From assembly GCF_013408985.1 (NCBI RefSeq), contig NZ_JACBZT010000001.1:992001-1056000 (forward strand): 64,000 nucleotides of DNA. The letters are read 5' to 3'. This DNA is from Petropleomorpha daqingensis (GTDB taxonomy: Bacteria > Actinomycetota > Actinomycetes > Mycobacteriales > Geodermatophilaceae). Numbering within the stretch: position 1 is the stretch's first letter; each line of letters starts with the position of its first letter. Under the pieces are notes generated by a model. The model searched no databases. It had not been told where the DNA came from and saw only the letters and a list, made by a program, of their open reading frames with translations. The position numbers were made by a program, and so were the translations under genes. This document shows, piece after piece, positions 1-9,107 of this stretch.

Positions 1-1405
1 GGTTGGGGAACTCGCTGACGCCGGTGATCGCGTCGGCACGCTTCGCCAGCCGCTTCGACCGCGCCTCCCACGCCTCCCGGATCCGGACGGCGACCAGTCC
101 CGAATCGAGGGCGGCCGCCAGCCCGCCCGCTCGCTCGATCTCGGTGAACCACGACCAGGCGGCCTGCGCGAGGTCCTCGGTGAGCGACTCGACGTACCAG
201 GAGCCGCCCGCCGGGTCGAGGACGCGGGCCAGCGACCCCTCCTCGACCAGCAGGTTCTGCGTGTTGCGCGCGATCCGGCGGGAGAAGCTGTCGGGCAGTC
301 CCAGGGCGGCGTCGAACGGCTGCACGGTGACGGCGTCGGCGCCGCCCACGCCCGCGGCGAAGCAGGCGACCGTCGTCCGCAGCATGTTCACCCAGGGATC
401 GCGCTTCGTCGTCATCACCGACGAGGTGACCGCGTGCTGGCGCTGGGCCCGGACCTCGGGTGCGGCGCCGGACTCCTCCCCCACCCGGTCCCACAGCCGG
501 CGGGCGGCGCGCAGCGCGGCGATCGTCGTGAACTGGTCGGCGGTGGCGGCGTAGCGGAACTCCAGCGCGGCGAACGCCTCGTCGACCGACAGCCCGCCGT
601 CGGTGAGCGCCCGCAGGTACGCGACGCCGGCCGCCAGCGAGCAGCCGAGCTCCTCCACCGCGGACGCCCCTGCGTCCGCGAACACGGTGGCGTCGACGGT
701 GACCGTCCGCAGGCCGAGCGGCGCGGCGCGGCGGGCGAGGTCGGCCAGCCCGGAGAGGTCCTGCGGCTCCCCCGACGCGGCCTGCTCGCCGAGCGGATCG
801 AGCCCCAGCGAGCCGCCCGGGGCCAGGTCGGTGCGGCCCTCGACGAGGGAGAGGTATGCCTCCGCCGCCGGGAGCCCGCCCTGGACCGAGACCGGCGCGA
901 GATCGAGGTAGACGCCGTCCAGGACGTCGGGCAGCGCGTCGACCGGCACCGCGCCGTCGCCGAGCACGAGCCACAGCGAGGTGGCGCCGTTCTCGAGGTC
1001 GGCGGCGATCGCGCCCTTGGTGGTGGCGACGTCGGGGTGGGCGTGCCGCTGCCGGATGTCCCACCCGGCGGGGACGTCGGAGCTCGCCGCACCGGCCCGC
1101 GCACCACGGACGAACGGCGCCAGCCCGGGGACGCCGACCGCCCCGGGCAGGTCGCCGGCGTCCTCGGCGGTGTAGAGCGGGGCGACCGTCACGCCGGTGG
1201 CGACCGGACGGCGCAGCGCGTCCTCGACCGGGTCGGGGACCTCCTCGCGCCCCGCCTTGCGCAGCACGCCGACGACCAGCTCGCGCCACTCGTCGCGGCC
1301 GGCGTCCGGGAACTCGCCGGCCAGCCGGAGCTCGTCGGGGACCTCGTGCTCGGCCGGCACATCCGCATCCGCCGGGTGCGCCGCCTGCCCGTCCGGAGAA
1401 CTCAT
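1..1405 (-). CDS. mutA: methylmalonyl-CoA mutase small (beta) subunit, 3' end cut by the window
   Basis: Non-catalytic partner of adenosylcobalamin-dependent methylmalonyl-CoA mutase, which interconverts methylmalonyl-CoA and succinyl-CoA in propionate metabolism in the cytoplasm. The reading frame is open from the ATG at 1405 to the window edge, giving about 468 residues. Family landmarks are visible: GWDIRQ near residue 114, a core around 320-350 containing NMLRTTVACFAAG and GGADAVTVQPFD, and DPAGGSWYVE near 400. Small subunits usually run past 600 residues, so the C-terminal B12-fold-like domain lies outside the window; this is truncation by the window, not decay. mutB would be expected downstream, outside the window. 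A purine-rich stretch (GAGAGGCGGG) precedes the ATG. The 75-bp gap to the upstream amidohydrolase leaves open whether mutA is cotranscribed with it. Confidence 0.93.
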   Translation of the reverse strand, partial: MSSPDGQAAHPADADVPAEHEVPDELRLAGEFPDAGRDEWRELVVGVLRKAGREEVPDPVEDALRRPVATGVTVAPLYTAEDAGDLPGAVGVPGLAPFVRGARAGAASSDVPAGWDIRQRHAHPDVATTKGAIAADLENGATSLWLVLGDGAVPVDALPDVLDGVYLDLAPVSVQGGLPAAEAYLSLVEGRTDLAPGGSLGLDPLGEQAASGEPQDLSGLADLARRAAPLGLRTVTVDATVFADAGASAVEELGCSLAAGVAYLRALTDGGLSVDEAFAALEFRYAATADQFTTIAALRAARRLWDRVGEESGAAPEVRAQRQHAVTSSVMTTKRDPWVNMLRTTVACFAAGVGGADAVTVQPFDAALGLPDSFSRRIARNTQNLLVEEGSLARVLDPAGGSWYVESLTEDLAQAAWSWFTEIERAGGLAAALDSGLVAVRIREAWEARSKRLAKRADAITGVSEFPN

Positions 1406-1480
1406 CGTTGAATTCCCGCCTCTCGAAGACACGTCAGGAGAAGTGTCGCCAGATCTCGCAGTGTTGACCCGAGATCCTCG

Positions 1481-2677
1481 TCACGTGCGCGCGGGGTGAG
1501 CATCGGCGGTCAGCGCGTGCAGCACCGTGTGGGCGAGCAACCGCACGCCGATGCCGATCGCGCGCTCGTCGACGTCGAACATGCCGCGGTGCAGGTCCAG
1601 CGGCGGGCCGCCGCCGTGGGTGCCCAGCCGGGCCAGGGCGATCGGCAGGACGTCGGCGAACCAGCCGAAGTCCTCCCCGCCCATGCTCTGCGGCGAGAGC
1701 ACCACGTTCTCGGTGCCGACCGTCTCCAGCGCCGCCGAGCGCAGCAGCGCCACCGAGCGCGGGTCGTTGACCACCGGCGGCACCCCGCGCACGTAGTCGA
1801 CGTCCACCTGCGCGCCCGTGGTCGCGGCGACCCGCTCGACCAGCGCGCGGATCAGGTCCTCGGCGTCCTTCCACGCATCCCGGTCGAGCACCCGGACGGT
1901 GCCGCGCAGGTGCCCGCGCTGCGGGATCGCGTTGGCCGCGATGCCGGCGTTGACCGCGCCCCACACCAGCGACATCCCCGCCCGGGGGTCGACCTGCCGG
2001 GACAGCAGCGCCGGCACCTCGGTGATCACCCGGCCGAGGGCGTCGACCAGGTCGACGGTCAGCTGCGGACGGGCCGTGTGCCCGCCCGGCCCCATGAGCG
2101 AGACGTCCATCCGGTCGCAGGCGGCGGTGATCGCGCCGGCCCGCAGGCCCACCTTGCCGGCCGGCACCGACGGGTCGCAGTGCAGCGCGAACGCCCGCGA
2201 GGCCCCGTCGAGCACGCCGGCCGCGACGACCTCGGTGGCGCCGCCGGGGAGCGTCTCCTCGGCCGGCTGGAAGACGCAGCGCACCCGGCCGGGCAGCCCG
2301 CCGAGCTCGGAGAAGGCCAGCGCCACGCCCAGGACGACGGTCGTGTGCACGTCGTGCCCGCACGCGTGGGCGAGGCCCTCCTTGGTGGAGGCGTAGGGCA
2401 CGTCCTTGAGGTCGTTGATCGGCAGGGCGTCGATGTCGGCCCGCAGGACGACGACCGGCTCTCCCGACCCGACCTCGACCACGAGGCCGGTGCCGGTCGG
2501 CAGCCGCCGCGGGTTCAGCCCGTGCAGCCGCTGCTCGAGGAAGGACGTCGTCTCGAACTCGGCGAACGCCAGCTCGGGGTGCGCGTGCAGGTGCCGGCGG
2601 GTGGAGATCAGCTGCGCCGAGTGGTCCCGCACCCAGTCGTCGACGAGCGCGCCCAGCTTCTCGACCGCTGCATCCAT
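1481..2677 (-). CDS. M20-family metal-dependent amidohydrolase (AmiA/HipO-like)
   Basis: Predicted cytoplasmic zinc aminoacylase/amidohydrolase of 398 residues. Visible motifs are RRHLHAHPEL (28-37), the metal region RADIDALP (79-86), HACGHDVHT (104-112), QPAEE (137-141) and GGEDFG near the C-terminus, all typical of the M20D hippurate hydrolase/N-acyl amino acid hydrolase group. There is no signal peptide. The ATG at 2677 overlaps the stop of the upstream carboxylate-amine ligase gene (TGATG), so the two are translationally coupled. The pairing of an amide-forming ligase with an amide-cleaving hydrolase suggests a shared small-molecule substrate, but the substrate cannot be read from sequence. 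The neighbouring PNP block resembles the mycobacterial amiA1/amiB1-deoD region, which supports orthology to those amidohydrolases. Confidence 0.88.
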   Translation of the reverse strand: MDAAVEKLGALVDDWVRDHSAQLISTRRHLHAHPELAFAEFETTSFLEQRLHGLNPRRLPTGTGLVVEVGSGEPVVVLRADIDALPINDLKDVPYASTKEGLAHACGHDVHTTVVLGVALAFSELGGLPGRVRCVFQPAEETLPGGATEVVAAGVLDGASRAFALHCDPSVPAGKVGLRAGAITAACDRMDVSLMGPGGHTARPQLTVDLVDALGRVITEVPALLSRQVDPRAGMSLVWGAVNAGIAANAIPQRGHLRGTVRVLDRDAWKDAEDLIRALVERVAATTGAQVDVDYVRGVPPVVNDPRSVALLRSAALETVGTENVVLSPQSMGGEDFGWFADVLPIALARLGTHGGGPPLDLHRGMFDVDERAIGIGVRLLAHTVLHALTADAHPART

Positions 2678-3834
2678 CAAGCCATCCCGGAGGGCCGCGG
2701 CGCGGGCAGCCCGTCTCGCAGCTCGGTCAGCAGGCTGTCGACCACGGCGGTCAGGTCGCCGTCGTGCGCCGCGGCCACCGCCCGCTGCCGCTGGTAGGAC
2801 GCGCCGACGGCGAGCACCCGCTCGACGTCGGCCAGCTCGGCCGCACAGCCGAGCCGGCGGGCGGTCGGCGTCAGGTCCTCGACCAGGTCGAGGATCGCCT
2901 GCCGCACCGGCCGGACGGTGCCCTTCTCGTCCACCACGATGTCGGCGTCCAGGCCGTAGCGCGCGGCCCGCCACTTGTTCTCCCGGAGCACCCAGCTCGC
3001 CGGCACCGGCAGGGTGTAACCGCGGTCCAGCTCCCGGTCGAACTGCTCGACCAGGCACTGCGACAGCGCCGCGACCGCGCCGATCTCGTCGAGGGTGGGC
3101 AGGCCGTCGCAGATCCGCAGCTCGACGGTGCCGAAGTTGGGGTGCGGGCGGATGTCCCACCACACCTCGCGGACGCTCTCGATCGCGTGCGTCGAGATCA
3201 GCGTCTGCATGTAGTCCTCGAACTCGTGCCAGCCCGACAGCTGGTAGGGCAGCCCGGCGGTGGGCATACTCTCGAAGACCTTGCTGCGGGCCGAGGCCAG
3301 GCCGGTGTCGGCGCCCTTCCAGAACGGGGAGGACGCCGACAGCGCGAGGAAGTGCGGCACGTACTGGGTCAGCGCGTTGACGATCGGGATCGCCTTCTCC
3401 GGCGCCCGGACCCCGACGTGCACGTGGACGCCGAAGATCTGCAGCCGGCGGGCCAGCCACTGCATCCGCTCGACCAGCTCGAGGTAGCGCTCCTTGGGTG
3501 AGATCTGCTGCGACTGCCAGTCGGTGAACGGGTGGGTGCCCGCACACATCAGGCCGAGCCCGCGCCGGTCGGCGGCGGCCACCACCTCGGCCAGCGTGCC
3601 GGCCAGGTCGGCCTTGGCCTCGCCCACCGTGGTGCAGATGCCGGTGATGATCTCGATCGTCGACTGCAGCAGCTCGTGCTTGGCCTTGGGGTGCTCGTCG
3701 GCGTCGGCCGGGCGGATCTCCTCGAGGATCTCGATGGCCCCCGAGGTCAGCTCACGGGTCTGCCGGTCGACGAGCTGCAATTCCCACTCGACGCCCAGGC
3801 TCGCGCGCTCCGAGGAGGCGAAGGGGATCTCCAC
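2677..3834 (-). CDS. GCS2-family carboxylate-amine ligase (glutamate-cysteine ligase-like, YbdK type)
   Basis: ATP-dependent ligase of the glutamate-cysteine ligase 2 family, 385 residues with the chosen start. [11 protein letters not shown] close to the N-terminus (about 14-24) is the family's substrate/metal-binding signature, and the length fits the YbdK/EgtA-like group. An upstream extension to 3963 would run into the divergent PNP gene. I chose the GTG at 3834 because a TACAAT -10 box lies exactly 7 nt upstream, so the mRNA is probably leaderless. The gene overlaps the M20 amidohydrolase start by one base. Actinobacterial members are often annotated as glutamate-cysteine ligase, but actinobacteria make mycothiol rather than glutathione, so the true substrate pair is uncertain. 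Confidence 0.85.
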   Translation of the reverse strand: MEIPFASSERASLGVEWELQLVDRQTRELTSGAIEILEEIRPADADEHPKAKHELLQSTIEIITGICTTVGEAKADLAGTLAEVVAAADRRGLGLMCAGTHPFTDWQSQQISPKERYLELVERMQWLARRLQIFGVHVHVGVRAPEKAIPIVNALTQYVPHFLALSASSPFWKGADTGLASARSKVFESMPTAGLPYQLSGWHEFEDYMQTLISTHAIESVREVWWDIRPHPNFGTVELRICDGLPTLDEIGAVAALSQCLVEQFDRELDRGYTLPVPASWVLRENKWRAARYGLDADIVVDEKGTVRPVRQAILDLVEDLTPTARRLGCAAELADVERVLAVGASYQRQRAVAAAHDGDLTAVVDSLLTELRDGLPAPRPSGMA

Positions 3835-3901
3835 CTGCGGAATTGTAGGGACGATCAAGGTCGGCCACCCCCCGAACGACCGCTGCGTTAGCGTCCCCGG
3901 C
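3835..3901. promoter_or_regulatory. divergent leaderless promoter region (ligase / PNP)
   Basis: This 67-bp gap separates two divergent GTG starts. On the plus strand TAGCGT (3889-3894) sits 7 nt before the PNP GTG at 3902. On the minus strand TACAAT sits 7 nt before the ligase GTG at 3834. Both fit the TANNNT -10 pattern with transcription starting at or next to the start codon. No clear -35 box or Shine-Dalgarno sequence is visible on either side. Confidence 0.6.
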
Positions 3902-4711
3902 GTGACTGCGCCCGAAACCGCTGATCCCACCGCCGCCGCCGCATCCGCCGCCGAGGCCCTCACCGCGGCCCTGGGCGGGGGTCATGACGTCGCCGTCGTG
4001 ATGGGTTCCGGCTGGGCGCCGGCCGCCGACGCGTTCGGCGAGCCGGTGGCCTCCGTCGCCATCGACGAGCTGCCCGGCTTCGCCGCGCCGACCGCCGTCG
4101 GGCACGGCGGCTCGGTGCGCTCGGTGCGGGTCGGCGACCGCAAGGTGCTGCTCTTCCTGGGTCGCACCCACCTGTACGAGGGCCGCGGGGTGCAGGCGGT
4201 CGCGCACGCCGTCCGGACGGCGGCCGCCGCCGGGGTGAAGACGGTCATCCTCACCAACGCGGCCGGTGGCCTCGACCCGGAACACCGGGTCGGGCAGGCG
4301 GTGCTGATCAGCGACCACCTCAACCTGACGGCGACCTCCCCGCTGGTCGGCGCGAACTTCGTCGACTGCACCGACCTCTACTCCACCCGCCTGCGCGCAT
4401 TGGCCCGCGAGCTCGACCCGGAGCTGACCGAGGGCGTGTACGCCGCGCTCCCGGGCCCCCACTACGAGACCCCGGCCGAGATCCGCATGCTGCGCGGCCT
4501 CGGCGCGGACCTGGTGGGCATGTCCACGGCGCTCGAGGCGATCGCCGCCAAGGCGGCCGGCCTGGAGGTGCTGGGTCTGTCGCTGGTCTCCAACGCCGCG
4601 GCAGGGATCACCGGGGAGCCGCTCGACGCCGACGAGGTGATCGCCGCCGGCAGGGCGGCCGCGAGCCGCCTGGGTGAGCTCCTCGTGCGGGTCATCGGGC
4701 AGCTGCCGTGA
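3902..4711 (+). CDS. punA: purine-nucleoside phosphorylase (trimeric family)
   Basis: Cytoplasmic phosphorolysis of purine (deoxy)nucleosides to base and (deoxy)ribose-1-phosphate; 269 residues, the usual length for the trimeric inosine/guanosine PNP family. Motifs are VVMGSGWAP near residue 36 (phosphate loop), GRTHLYEG near 88, TNAAGG near 118, GPHYETPAE near 185, GMSTALEA near 205 and SNAAAG near 230. The Ser-Asn in the last motif corresponds to the base-binding Asn region of the family. The GTG start follows a TAGCGT box by 7 nt. It is the first gene of a three-gene operon; its TGA overlaps the next start (GTGA). With deoC, add, cdd and deoA nearby it belongs to the window's nucleoside salvage set. 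Confidence 0.94.
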   Translation: MTAPETADPTAAAASAAEALTAALGGGHDVAVVMGSGWAPAADAFGEPVASVAIDELPGFAAPTAVGHGGSVRSVRVGDRKVLLFLGRTHLYEGRGVQAVAHAVRTAAAAGVKTVILTNAAGGLDPEHRVGQAVLISDHLNLTATSPLVGANFVDCTDLYSTRLRALARELDPELTEGVYAALPGPHYETPAEIRMLRGLGADLVGMSTALEAIAAKAAGLEVLGLSLVSNAAAGITGEPLDADEVIAAGRAAASRLGELLVRVIGQLP

Positions 4712-5523
4712 GCGGTCCCGTGCTGGTCACCGGCGCGGCGGGGCGGATCGGCACGGTGCTGCGCGGCGGGCTGCCCGAGCGCGGCTGGGCGGTGCGCTGC
4801 CTCGACGTCGTCCCGATCGTGGACACGCGGCCCGGCGAGGAGCAGGTCGTCGCCGACGCCGCCGACCTGGCCGCGATGGTGGACGCCGCCGCCGGCGCCT
4901 CCGCCGTGGTGCACCTGGCCGGGCACTCCGGCGAGTCGACCTGGCCGGTGATCAGCCGCAGCCACATCGAGAGCACGTACTGCGCGCTCGAGGCAGCGCG
5001 GCGGGCCGGCATCGACCGCGTGGTGCTGGCCAGCAGCAACCACGCCACCGGCTTCACGCCGCGACCGGCGTCCGGGCTGCTGCGCGAGGCCGACGCCCCG
5101 CCGCGACCGGACACCTACTACGGCGCGGCCAAGGTGGCGATGGAAGCGCTGGCCTCGCTGTACGCCGACCGGTACGGCATGGACGTCGTGTGCCTGCGGA
5201 TCGGCAGCGCGTTCCCCGAGCCCACGGCCCTGCGGCACCTCTCCACCTGGCTCTCCCCCGCCGACTCCGTCGCGCTGGTCGACGCCGCGCTGACCGCGCC
5301 GGCGCCCGGGTTCGCCGTCGTGTGGGGCGTCTCTGCCAACACCCGCAACTGGTGGGACCTCTCCGCCGCGCGCGCCCTCGGCTACGAGCCCCAGGACGAC
5401 GCCGAGGTCTACGCCGAGGCGCTGATCGAGGCGTACGGCGAGCCGGACCTCGCCGACCCGGTGCACGCGCGGGTCGGCGGGGACTACGTGCTGCCGTCGT
5501 TCGACGCCCAGGAGGACTCATGA
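4708..5523 (+). CDS. NAD-dependent epimerase/dehydratase, uronate dehydrogenase-like
   Basis: Short-chain Rossmann enzyme of the extended SDR class, 271 residues. TGAAGRIG at 8-15 is the NAD-binding loop, HLAGH follows near 70, SSNHATGF near 111 is the form seen in uronate dehydrogenase-like SDRs, and YYGAAK (about 133-138) supplies the catalytic Tyr-x-x-x-Lys. The start overlaps the PNP stop and the end overlaps the phosphosugar mutase start, so all three genes are translationally coupled. An SDR between a nucleoside phosphorylase and a mutase is not an obvious partner; it may act on a sugar released by the pathway. The substrate is not assignable, and a UDP-sugar epimerase role is less likely given the SSNHATGF motif. 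Confidence 0.82.
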   Translation: MSGPVLVTGAAGRIGTVLRGGLPERGWAVRCLDVVPIVDTRPGEEQVVADAADLAAMVDAAAGASAVVHLAGHSGESTWPVISRSHIESTYCALEAARRAGIDRVVLASSNHATGFTPRPASGLLREADAPPRPDTYYGAAKVAMEALASLYADRYGMDVVCLRIGSAFPEPTALRHLSTWLSPADSVALVDAALTAPAPGFAVVWGVSANTRNWWDLSAARALGYEPQDDAEVYAEALIEAYGEPDLADPVHARVGGDYVLPSFDAQEDS

Positions 5524-7148
5524 GCGAGCTGCTCGACATCGCCCGTTCCTGGGCGGACGACGACCCGCACGACGGCGACCGGGCCGAGATCGAGGCGCTG
5601 ATCGAGGCGGAGAACGTCGAGGAGCTGTCCCGGCGGTTCTCCGGCCCGCTGACCTTCGGGACGGCGGGGCTGCGGGGTCCGCTGCGCGCCGGCCCGGCCG
5701 GCATGAACGCCGCGGTGGTGACCCGCGCCGCCGCGGGGCTGGGCGCCTACCTCGCCGAGGAGGGGCACGCCGGCGGCGGGGTCGTCGTCGGCTTCGACGC
5801 CCGGCGCCGGTCCGACGAGTTCGCGCGGATCACGGCGGAGGTGCTCTCCGGGGCGGGGTTCGCCGTGCAGGTGATGCCCCGGCCGCTGCCGACGCCGGTG
5901 CTGGCGTTCGCCGTCCGCCACCTGGGCTGCGTGGCCGGCGTGATGGTGACCGCCAGCCACAACCCGCCCGACGACAACGGGTACAAGGTCTACCTCGGCG
6001 ACGGCCGGCAGCTGGTGCCTCCGGCCGACAAGCAGATCGAGGCGGCGATCGCCGCCGTCGGCCGCGCCCGCGAGGTGCCGCTGTCCGACGACTGGCTCAC
6101 CCTCGACGACGACATCGAGGCCGACTACGTGGCCGCGGTGGTCCGGGCCGTGGACCCGAGCACCGTGCCGGCGATCGTGCGCGAGGGGCTGACCGTCGCC
6201 TACACCGCGATGCACGGCGTCGGCGCCGACACCACCCGCGCGGTGTTCGCCGCCGCGGGGCTGGCGCCGCCGGTGAGCGTGGGCCAGCAGGACCGGCCCG
6301 ACCCGGCCTTCTCCACCGTCGCGTTCCCGAACCCCGAGGAGCCGGGCGCGACCGACCTGCTCAAGGCGCTGGCCGAGTCCATCCGCGCCGACGTCGCGAT
6401 CGCCGAGGACCCGGACGCCGACCGGTGCGCGGTGGTCTGCGACGGGCGGCAGCTGACCGGCGACGAGGTCGGCGCGCTGCTGGCCGACTGGCTGCTGCGC
6501 CGCGGCGTGCGCGGGACGTACGCGTCCTCGCTGGTCAGCGGCTCGCTGCTGCACGCGCTCGCCGAGGCGCACGGGGTGCCGTCGGAGGAGACCCCGACCG
6601 GGTTCAAGTGGATCATGCGGGCCGGCTCGGACGCCGCGCCGCTGGTGTTCGGCTACGAGGAGGCGCTGGGCTACTCGGTGGCGCCGTCGGTGGTCAACGA
6701 CAAGGACGGCATCTCCGCCGCCCTGGCCGTCGCGCTGATGGCCGCCGAGCTCCGGGTGACCGGCCGCTCGCTGCTCGACCGCCTCGACGAGCTGGCACGC
6801 GAGCACGGGCTGTTCGCCAACGGCCAGCTGTCGGTGCGGGTGGAGGACCTGTCGCTGATCGGCCAGGCCATGGCGCGGCTGCGGGCGAACCCGCCGGCCA
6901 CGCTGCTCGGCCGGCCGGTGGTGGCGACCGACCTGCTCACCGAGCTGCCGCCGGTCGACGCGGTGCGGCTGCTCGGCGACGGGGTCCGGGTGATCGTGCG
7001 GCCCAGCGGCACCGAGCCGAAGCTCAAGGCCTACCTGGAGAGCGTCGTCCCGGTGCACGACGACGCCGGGATCATCGCCGCCCGCGGCCGCGGCGAGGAC
7101 GAGCTCGACGAGCTGCGGGCGGAGATGTCCGCGGCGCTGGGCCTCTAG
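5520..7148 (+). CDS. phospho-sugar mutase (phosphomannomutase/phosphopentomutase-like)
   Basis: Alpha-D-phosphohexomutase superfamily, 542 residues. The catalytic serine loop TASHNPPDDNGYK is near residue 143, the Mg-binding loop DPDADR near 297, and the phosphate-binding RPSGTEPK near 496. The N-terminal FGTAGLRG (near 48) identifies the subgroup of phosphoglucomutase-2/phosphopentomutase-like enzymes rather than the AlgC type. Its location after PNP, like pmmB next to deoD in mycobacteria, suggests it converts (deoxy)ribose-1-phosphate to the 5-phosphate and so supplies DeoC. That role is an inference; hexose phosphates may also be substrates. The TAG stop shares the tetramer CTAG with the stop of the convergent DUF805 gene. 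Confidence 0.9.
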   Translation: MSELLDIARSWADDDPHDGDRAEIEALIEAENVEELSRRFSGPLTFGTAGLRGPLRAGPAGMNAAVVTRAAAGLGAYLAEEGHAGGGVVVGFDARRRSDEFARITAEVLSGAGFAVQVMPRPLPTPVLAFAVRHLGCVAGVMVTASHNPPDDNGYKVYLGDGRQLVPPADKQIEAAIAAVGRAREVPLSDDWLTLDDDIEADYVAAVVRAVDPSTVPAIVREGLTVAYTAMHGVGADTTRAVFAAAGLAPPVSVGQQDRPDPAFSTVAFPNPEEPGATDLLKALAESIRADVAIAEDPDADRCAVVCDGRQLTGDEVGALLADWLLRRGVRGTYASSLVSGSLLHALAEAHGVPSEETPTGFKWIMRAGSDAAPLVFGYEEALGYSVAPSVVNDKDGISAALAVALMAAELRVTGRSLLDRLDELAREHGLFANGQLSVRVEDLSLIGQAMARLRANPPATLLGRPVVATDLLTELPPVDAVRLLGDGVRVIVRPSGTEPKLKAYLESVVPVHDDAGIIAARGRGEDELDELRAEMSAALGL

Positions 7149-7600
7149 ACCGAGGTCGGCGCCTTCCACGACGGCGTCCGCGCCGGAGGGAGAACCGCGC
7201 CCTGCGGGTAGCCGTAGTTGTTCGGGCCGAGGTCGCCGGCGAGGAAGCCCGCGGTGATCAGCAGGACGATCGGCCCGGCGATCGGCAGGAGCATGAACCA
7301 CAGCCAGTGGGCGGAGTGGCCGCGGTCGTGCAGCCGGGTGACCAGCGCGCTGATCGACGGAGCGAGCAGGGCCAGCGACGTGATCACCGCGATCGGCCCG
7401 GCGCTGTACATCGCCGAGTAGCTGCTCGAGTAGTAGTCGTACGAGTAGTACGAGCTCGAGTGGGTGCTGACGAACGACAGCCCGAGGCTGACGTCGAGCA
7501 CCGTCGCGAGGACGTAGGCCCCCGTCAGGGGCAGCGCGTAGTGCAGCCAGTAGGTCGTGCGGCCGATGCGTCCGCGCCGCACGTACCAGTTCCCGTCCAT
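7145..7600 (-). CDS. DUF805 small membrane protein with Tyr/Ser-rich loop
   Basis: DUF805 family inner-membrane protein, 151 residues, function unknown. The N-terminal WYVRRGRIGRTTYW is typical of the family, followed by about four hydrophobic segments and the conserved RLHDRGHSAHW near residue 95. Between the first and second membrane segments, about residues 43-65, is an unusual Tyr/Ser-rich stretch (for example SSSYYSYDYYSSSYS) encoded by a locally repetitive DNA segment at about 7400-7470. The ATG at 7600 was chosen because WYVRRGR normally lies within the first ten residues and a purine-rich AGGAGAGAG precedes it. The gene is convergent with the phosphosugar mutase, their stop codons overlapping in CTAG. 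Confidence 0.85.
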   Translation of the reverse strand: MDGNWYVRRGRIGRTTYWLHYALPLTGAYVLATVLDVSLGLSFVSTHSSSYYSYDYYSSSYSAMYSAGPIAVITSLALLAPSISALVTRLHDRGHSAHWLWFMLLPIAGPIVLLITAGFLAGDLGPNNYGYPQGAVLPPARTPSWKAPTSV

Positions 7601-7709
7601 CTCTCTCTCCTGCTGTCCGGCCCCCGGCGGGGCTCGATGCCGTCGCAGACGAGAGTGGCGGCGGGTCCTTGAGCAGTACTTGCGCGGCGTCAGGACCCGG
7701 CTTGCGCGG

Positions 7710-8984
7710 TCAGTCCAAGGTTCCGCAAGCCCGTAGGGTGCTGAGCACGAGCGCCTCGGTGACGCGGACGACCTCGTCGATCTCGACCGCCTCGTCGGGC
7801 CCGTGCGCCAGGCGGACGTCACCGGGGCCGTAGTGCAGCGTCGGGACGCCTTCGGCGGCGTAGAGCCGCAGGTCGCTGCCGTACGGGGCGCCGCGCTCGC
7901 GCAGCGCCGGGCCGCCGGTGACGTCGGTGTGCGCCGCCTGCACCAGGTCGCGCAGCGGGTCCCCGGCAGGCAGGTGGCCCCCGGCGAACTGGCCGCCCGA
8001 CCAGCGCACCACCGGCGGGTGGTCGCGCAGGAACGGGTCCTGCGCGGCGACCTCGGCGATCCGCTGCTCCAGCTCGCGCCGGGCCTCGGCCGGGTCCTCC
8101 TCGATGCGCAAGCCCAGCCGCCCGTCGGCGACCAGCAGGTCCGGCACGCTGCTCGACCAGTCCCCCGCCCGCAGCCGGCCGATGACCAGCGGGTAGGGCA
8201 CGGGGTACTCGCGCATCAGCGGCTCGACGACCGCGTTGCGCTCGGCCTGCAGCGCCGCGAGCGCCCAGTGCAGGGAGAGGTAGGCGTCGATCGCGCTCGC
8301 GCCGGCGTACGGCGTGCTCGCGTGCGTGGCCTTGCCCTGCACCTCGAGGGTGAAGGTCAGCGCGCCGGCGGCCGCGGTGATCAGCGTCCCGCTGGTCGGC
8401 TCGGTGATGATGCAGGCCTTGCCGGTGTGGCCGCGGGCCAGCGTGCCGAAGGCGCCGAGGCCGCCGTCCTCCTCGCCGATCACGAGGTGCAGGGCGACGC
8501 CGTCCCGGAGCCGGACGCCGGACGTCGCGATCGCGGTCATCGCGGCGAGGTTGGCGACGACGCCGGCCTTCATGTCGCAGGCCCCGCGCCCGTGCACGCG
8601 GCCGTCGGTGACGGTCGGTCCGAACGGGTCCGACCGCCACTGCGCCCGGTCGCCGGCGGGGACGACGTCGACGTGCCCCTGCAGGACCAGCGCCGGGATG
8701 TCGCTCTCCCCGGGCCGCGTGCCGACCAGCCCCCATGCTTCGCCGCGCTCGACCTCGACGCCGGGGAAACCGGGCGCGGCGGCCAGGGCGGGCAGGTCCA
8801 TGGACCAGAGGTCGACGTCCATCCCGAGGCCGTCCAGCCGCGTGGCCAGCACCCGCTGGATGTCGGCCTCGGCGTCGGCGCCGCCGACGCTCGGGATGGC
8901 GAGCAGGGCGGTCAGTTCGGCCACGATCACGGCGGGATCGACGGCGGCGAGGGCTGCTTCCTCGGCGCGGGAGAGGATCGGCAC
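7710..8984 (-). CDS. M20/ArgE-family metallopeptidase (acetylornithine deacetylase/succinyl-diaminopimelate desuccinylase-like)
   Basis: Zinc amidohydrolase/peptidase of the M20A type, 424 residues, cytoplasmic. GHVDVVPAG gives the first metal ligand, RGACDMKAG the bridging aspartate, GEEDGG the catalytic glutamate region, and ITEPTSG and LAHGPDE the later ligands. I chose the GTG at 8984 over an in-frame ATG at 9026 because TACGCT (8998-8993) sits 8 nt upstream, matching the leaderless pattern in the window. It is a stand-alone gene, divergent from the 2-oxoglutarate oxygenase. It could be a general acyl-amino acid deacylase; an ArgE or DapE role is not supported by context because no arginine or lysine biosynthesis genes are nearby. 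Confidence 0.87.
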   Translation of the reverse strand: MPILSRAEEAALAAVDPAVIVAELTALLAIPSVGGADAEADIQRVLATRLDGLGMDVDLWSMDLPALAAAPGFPGVEVERGEAWGLVGTRPGESDIPALVLQGHVDVVPAGDRAQWRSDPFGPTVTDGRVHGRGACDMKAGVVANLAAMTAIATSGVRLRDGVALHLVIGEEDGGLGAFGTLARGHTGKACIITEPTSGTLITAAAGALTFTLEVQGKATHASTPYAGASAIDAYLSLHWALAALQAERNAVVEPLMREYPVPYPLVIGRLRAGDWSSSVPDLLVADGRLGLRIEEDPAEARRELEQRIAEVAAQDPFLRDHPPVVRWSGGQFAGGHLPAGDPLRDLVQAAHTDVTGGPALRERGAPYGSDLRLYAAEGVPTLHYGPGDVRLAHGPDEAVEIDEVVRVTEALVLSTLRACGTLD

Positions 8985-8992
8985 GGCCCGCG

Positions 8993-8998
8993 AGCGTA
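8993..8998 (-). promoter_or_regulatory. leaderless -10 box TACGCT for M20 peptidase
   Basis: TACGCT on the minus strand with an 8-nt gap to the GTG at 8984. The rest of the 123-bp divergent gap carries only the AAGGAG ribosome site of the oxygenase gene. Confidence 0.5.
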
Positions 8999-9107
8999 GG
9001 GCTTCCTCGAGTCGTCGTGGTGGCACGCGATCACGTCCGCCACGGTGACCTCACCCGGTGACAGACTCCCGTCCGGACACGTCCTCCTCCCGCCGAAGGA
9101 GCCACCG

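Noticed and set aside
434-1411. Plus-strand open frame over the mutA region
   Set aside because: The minus-strand frame encodes clear MutA motifs through the whole stretch; the plus frame has none.
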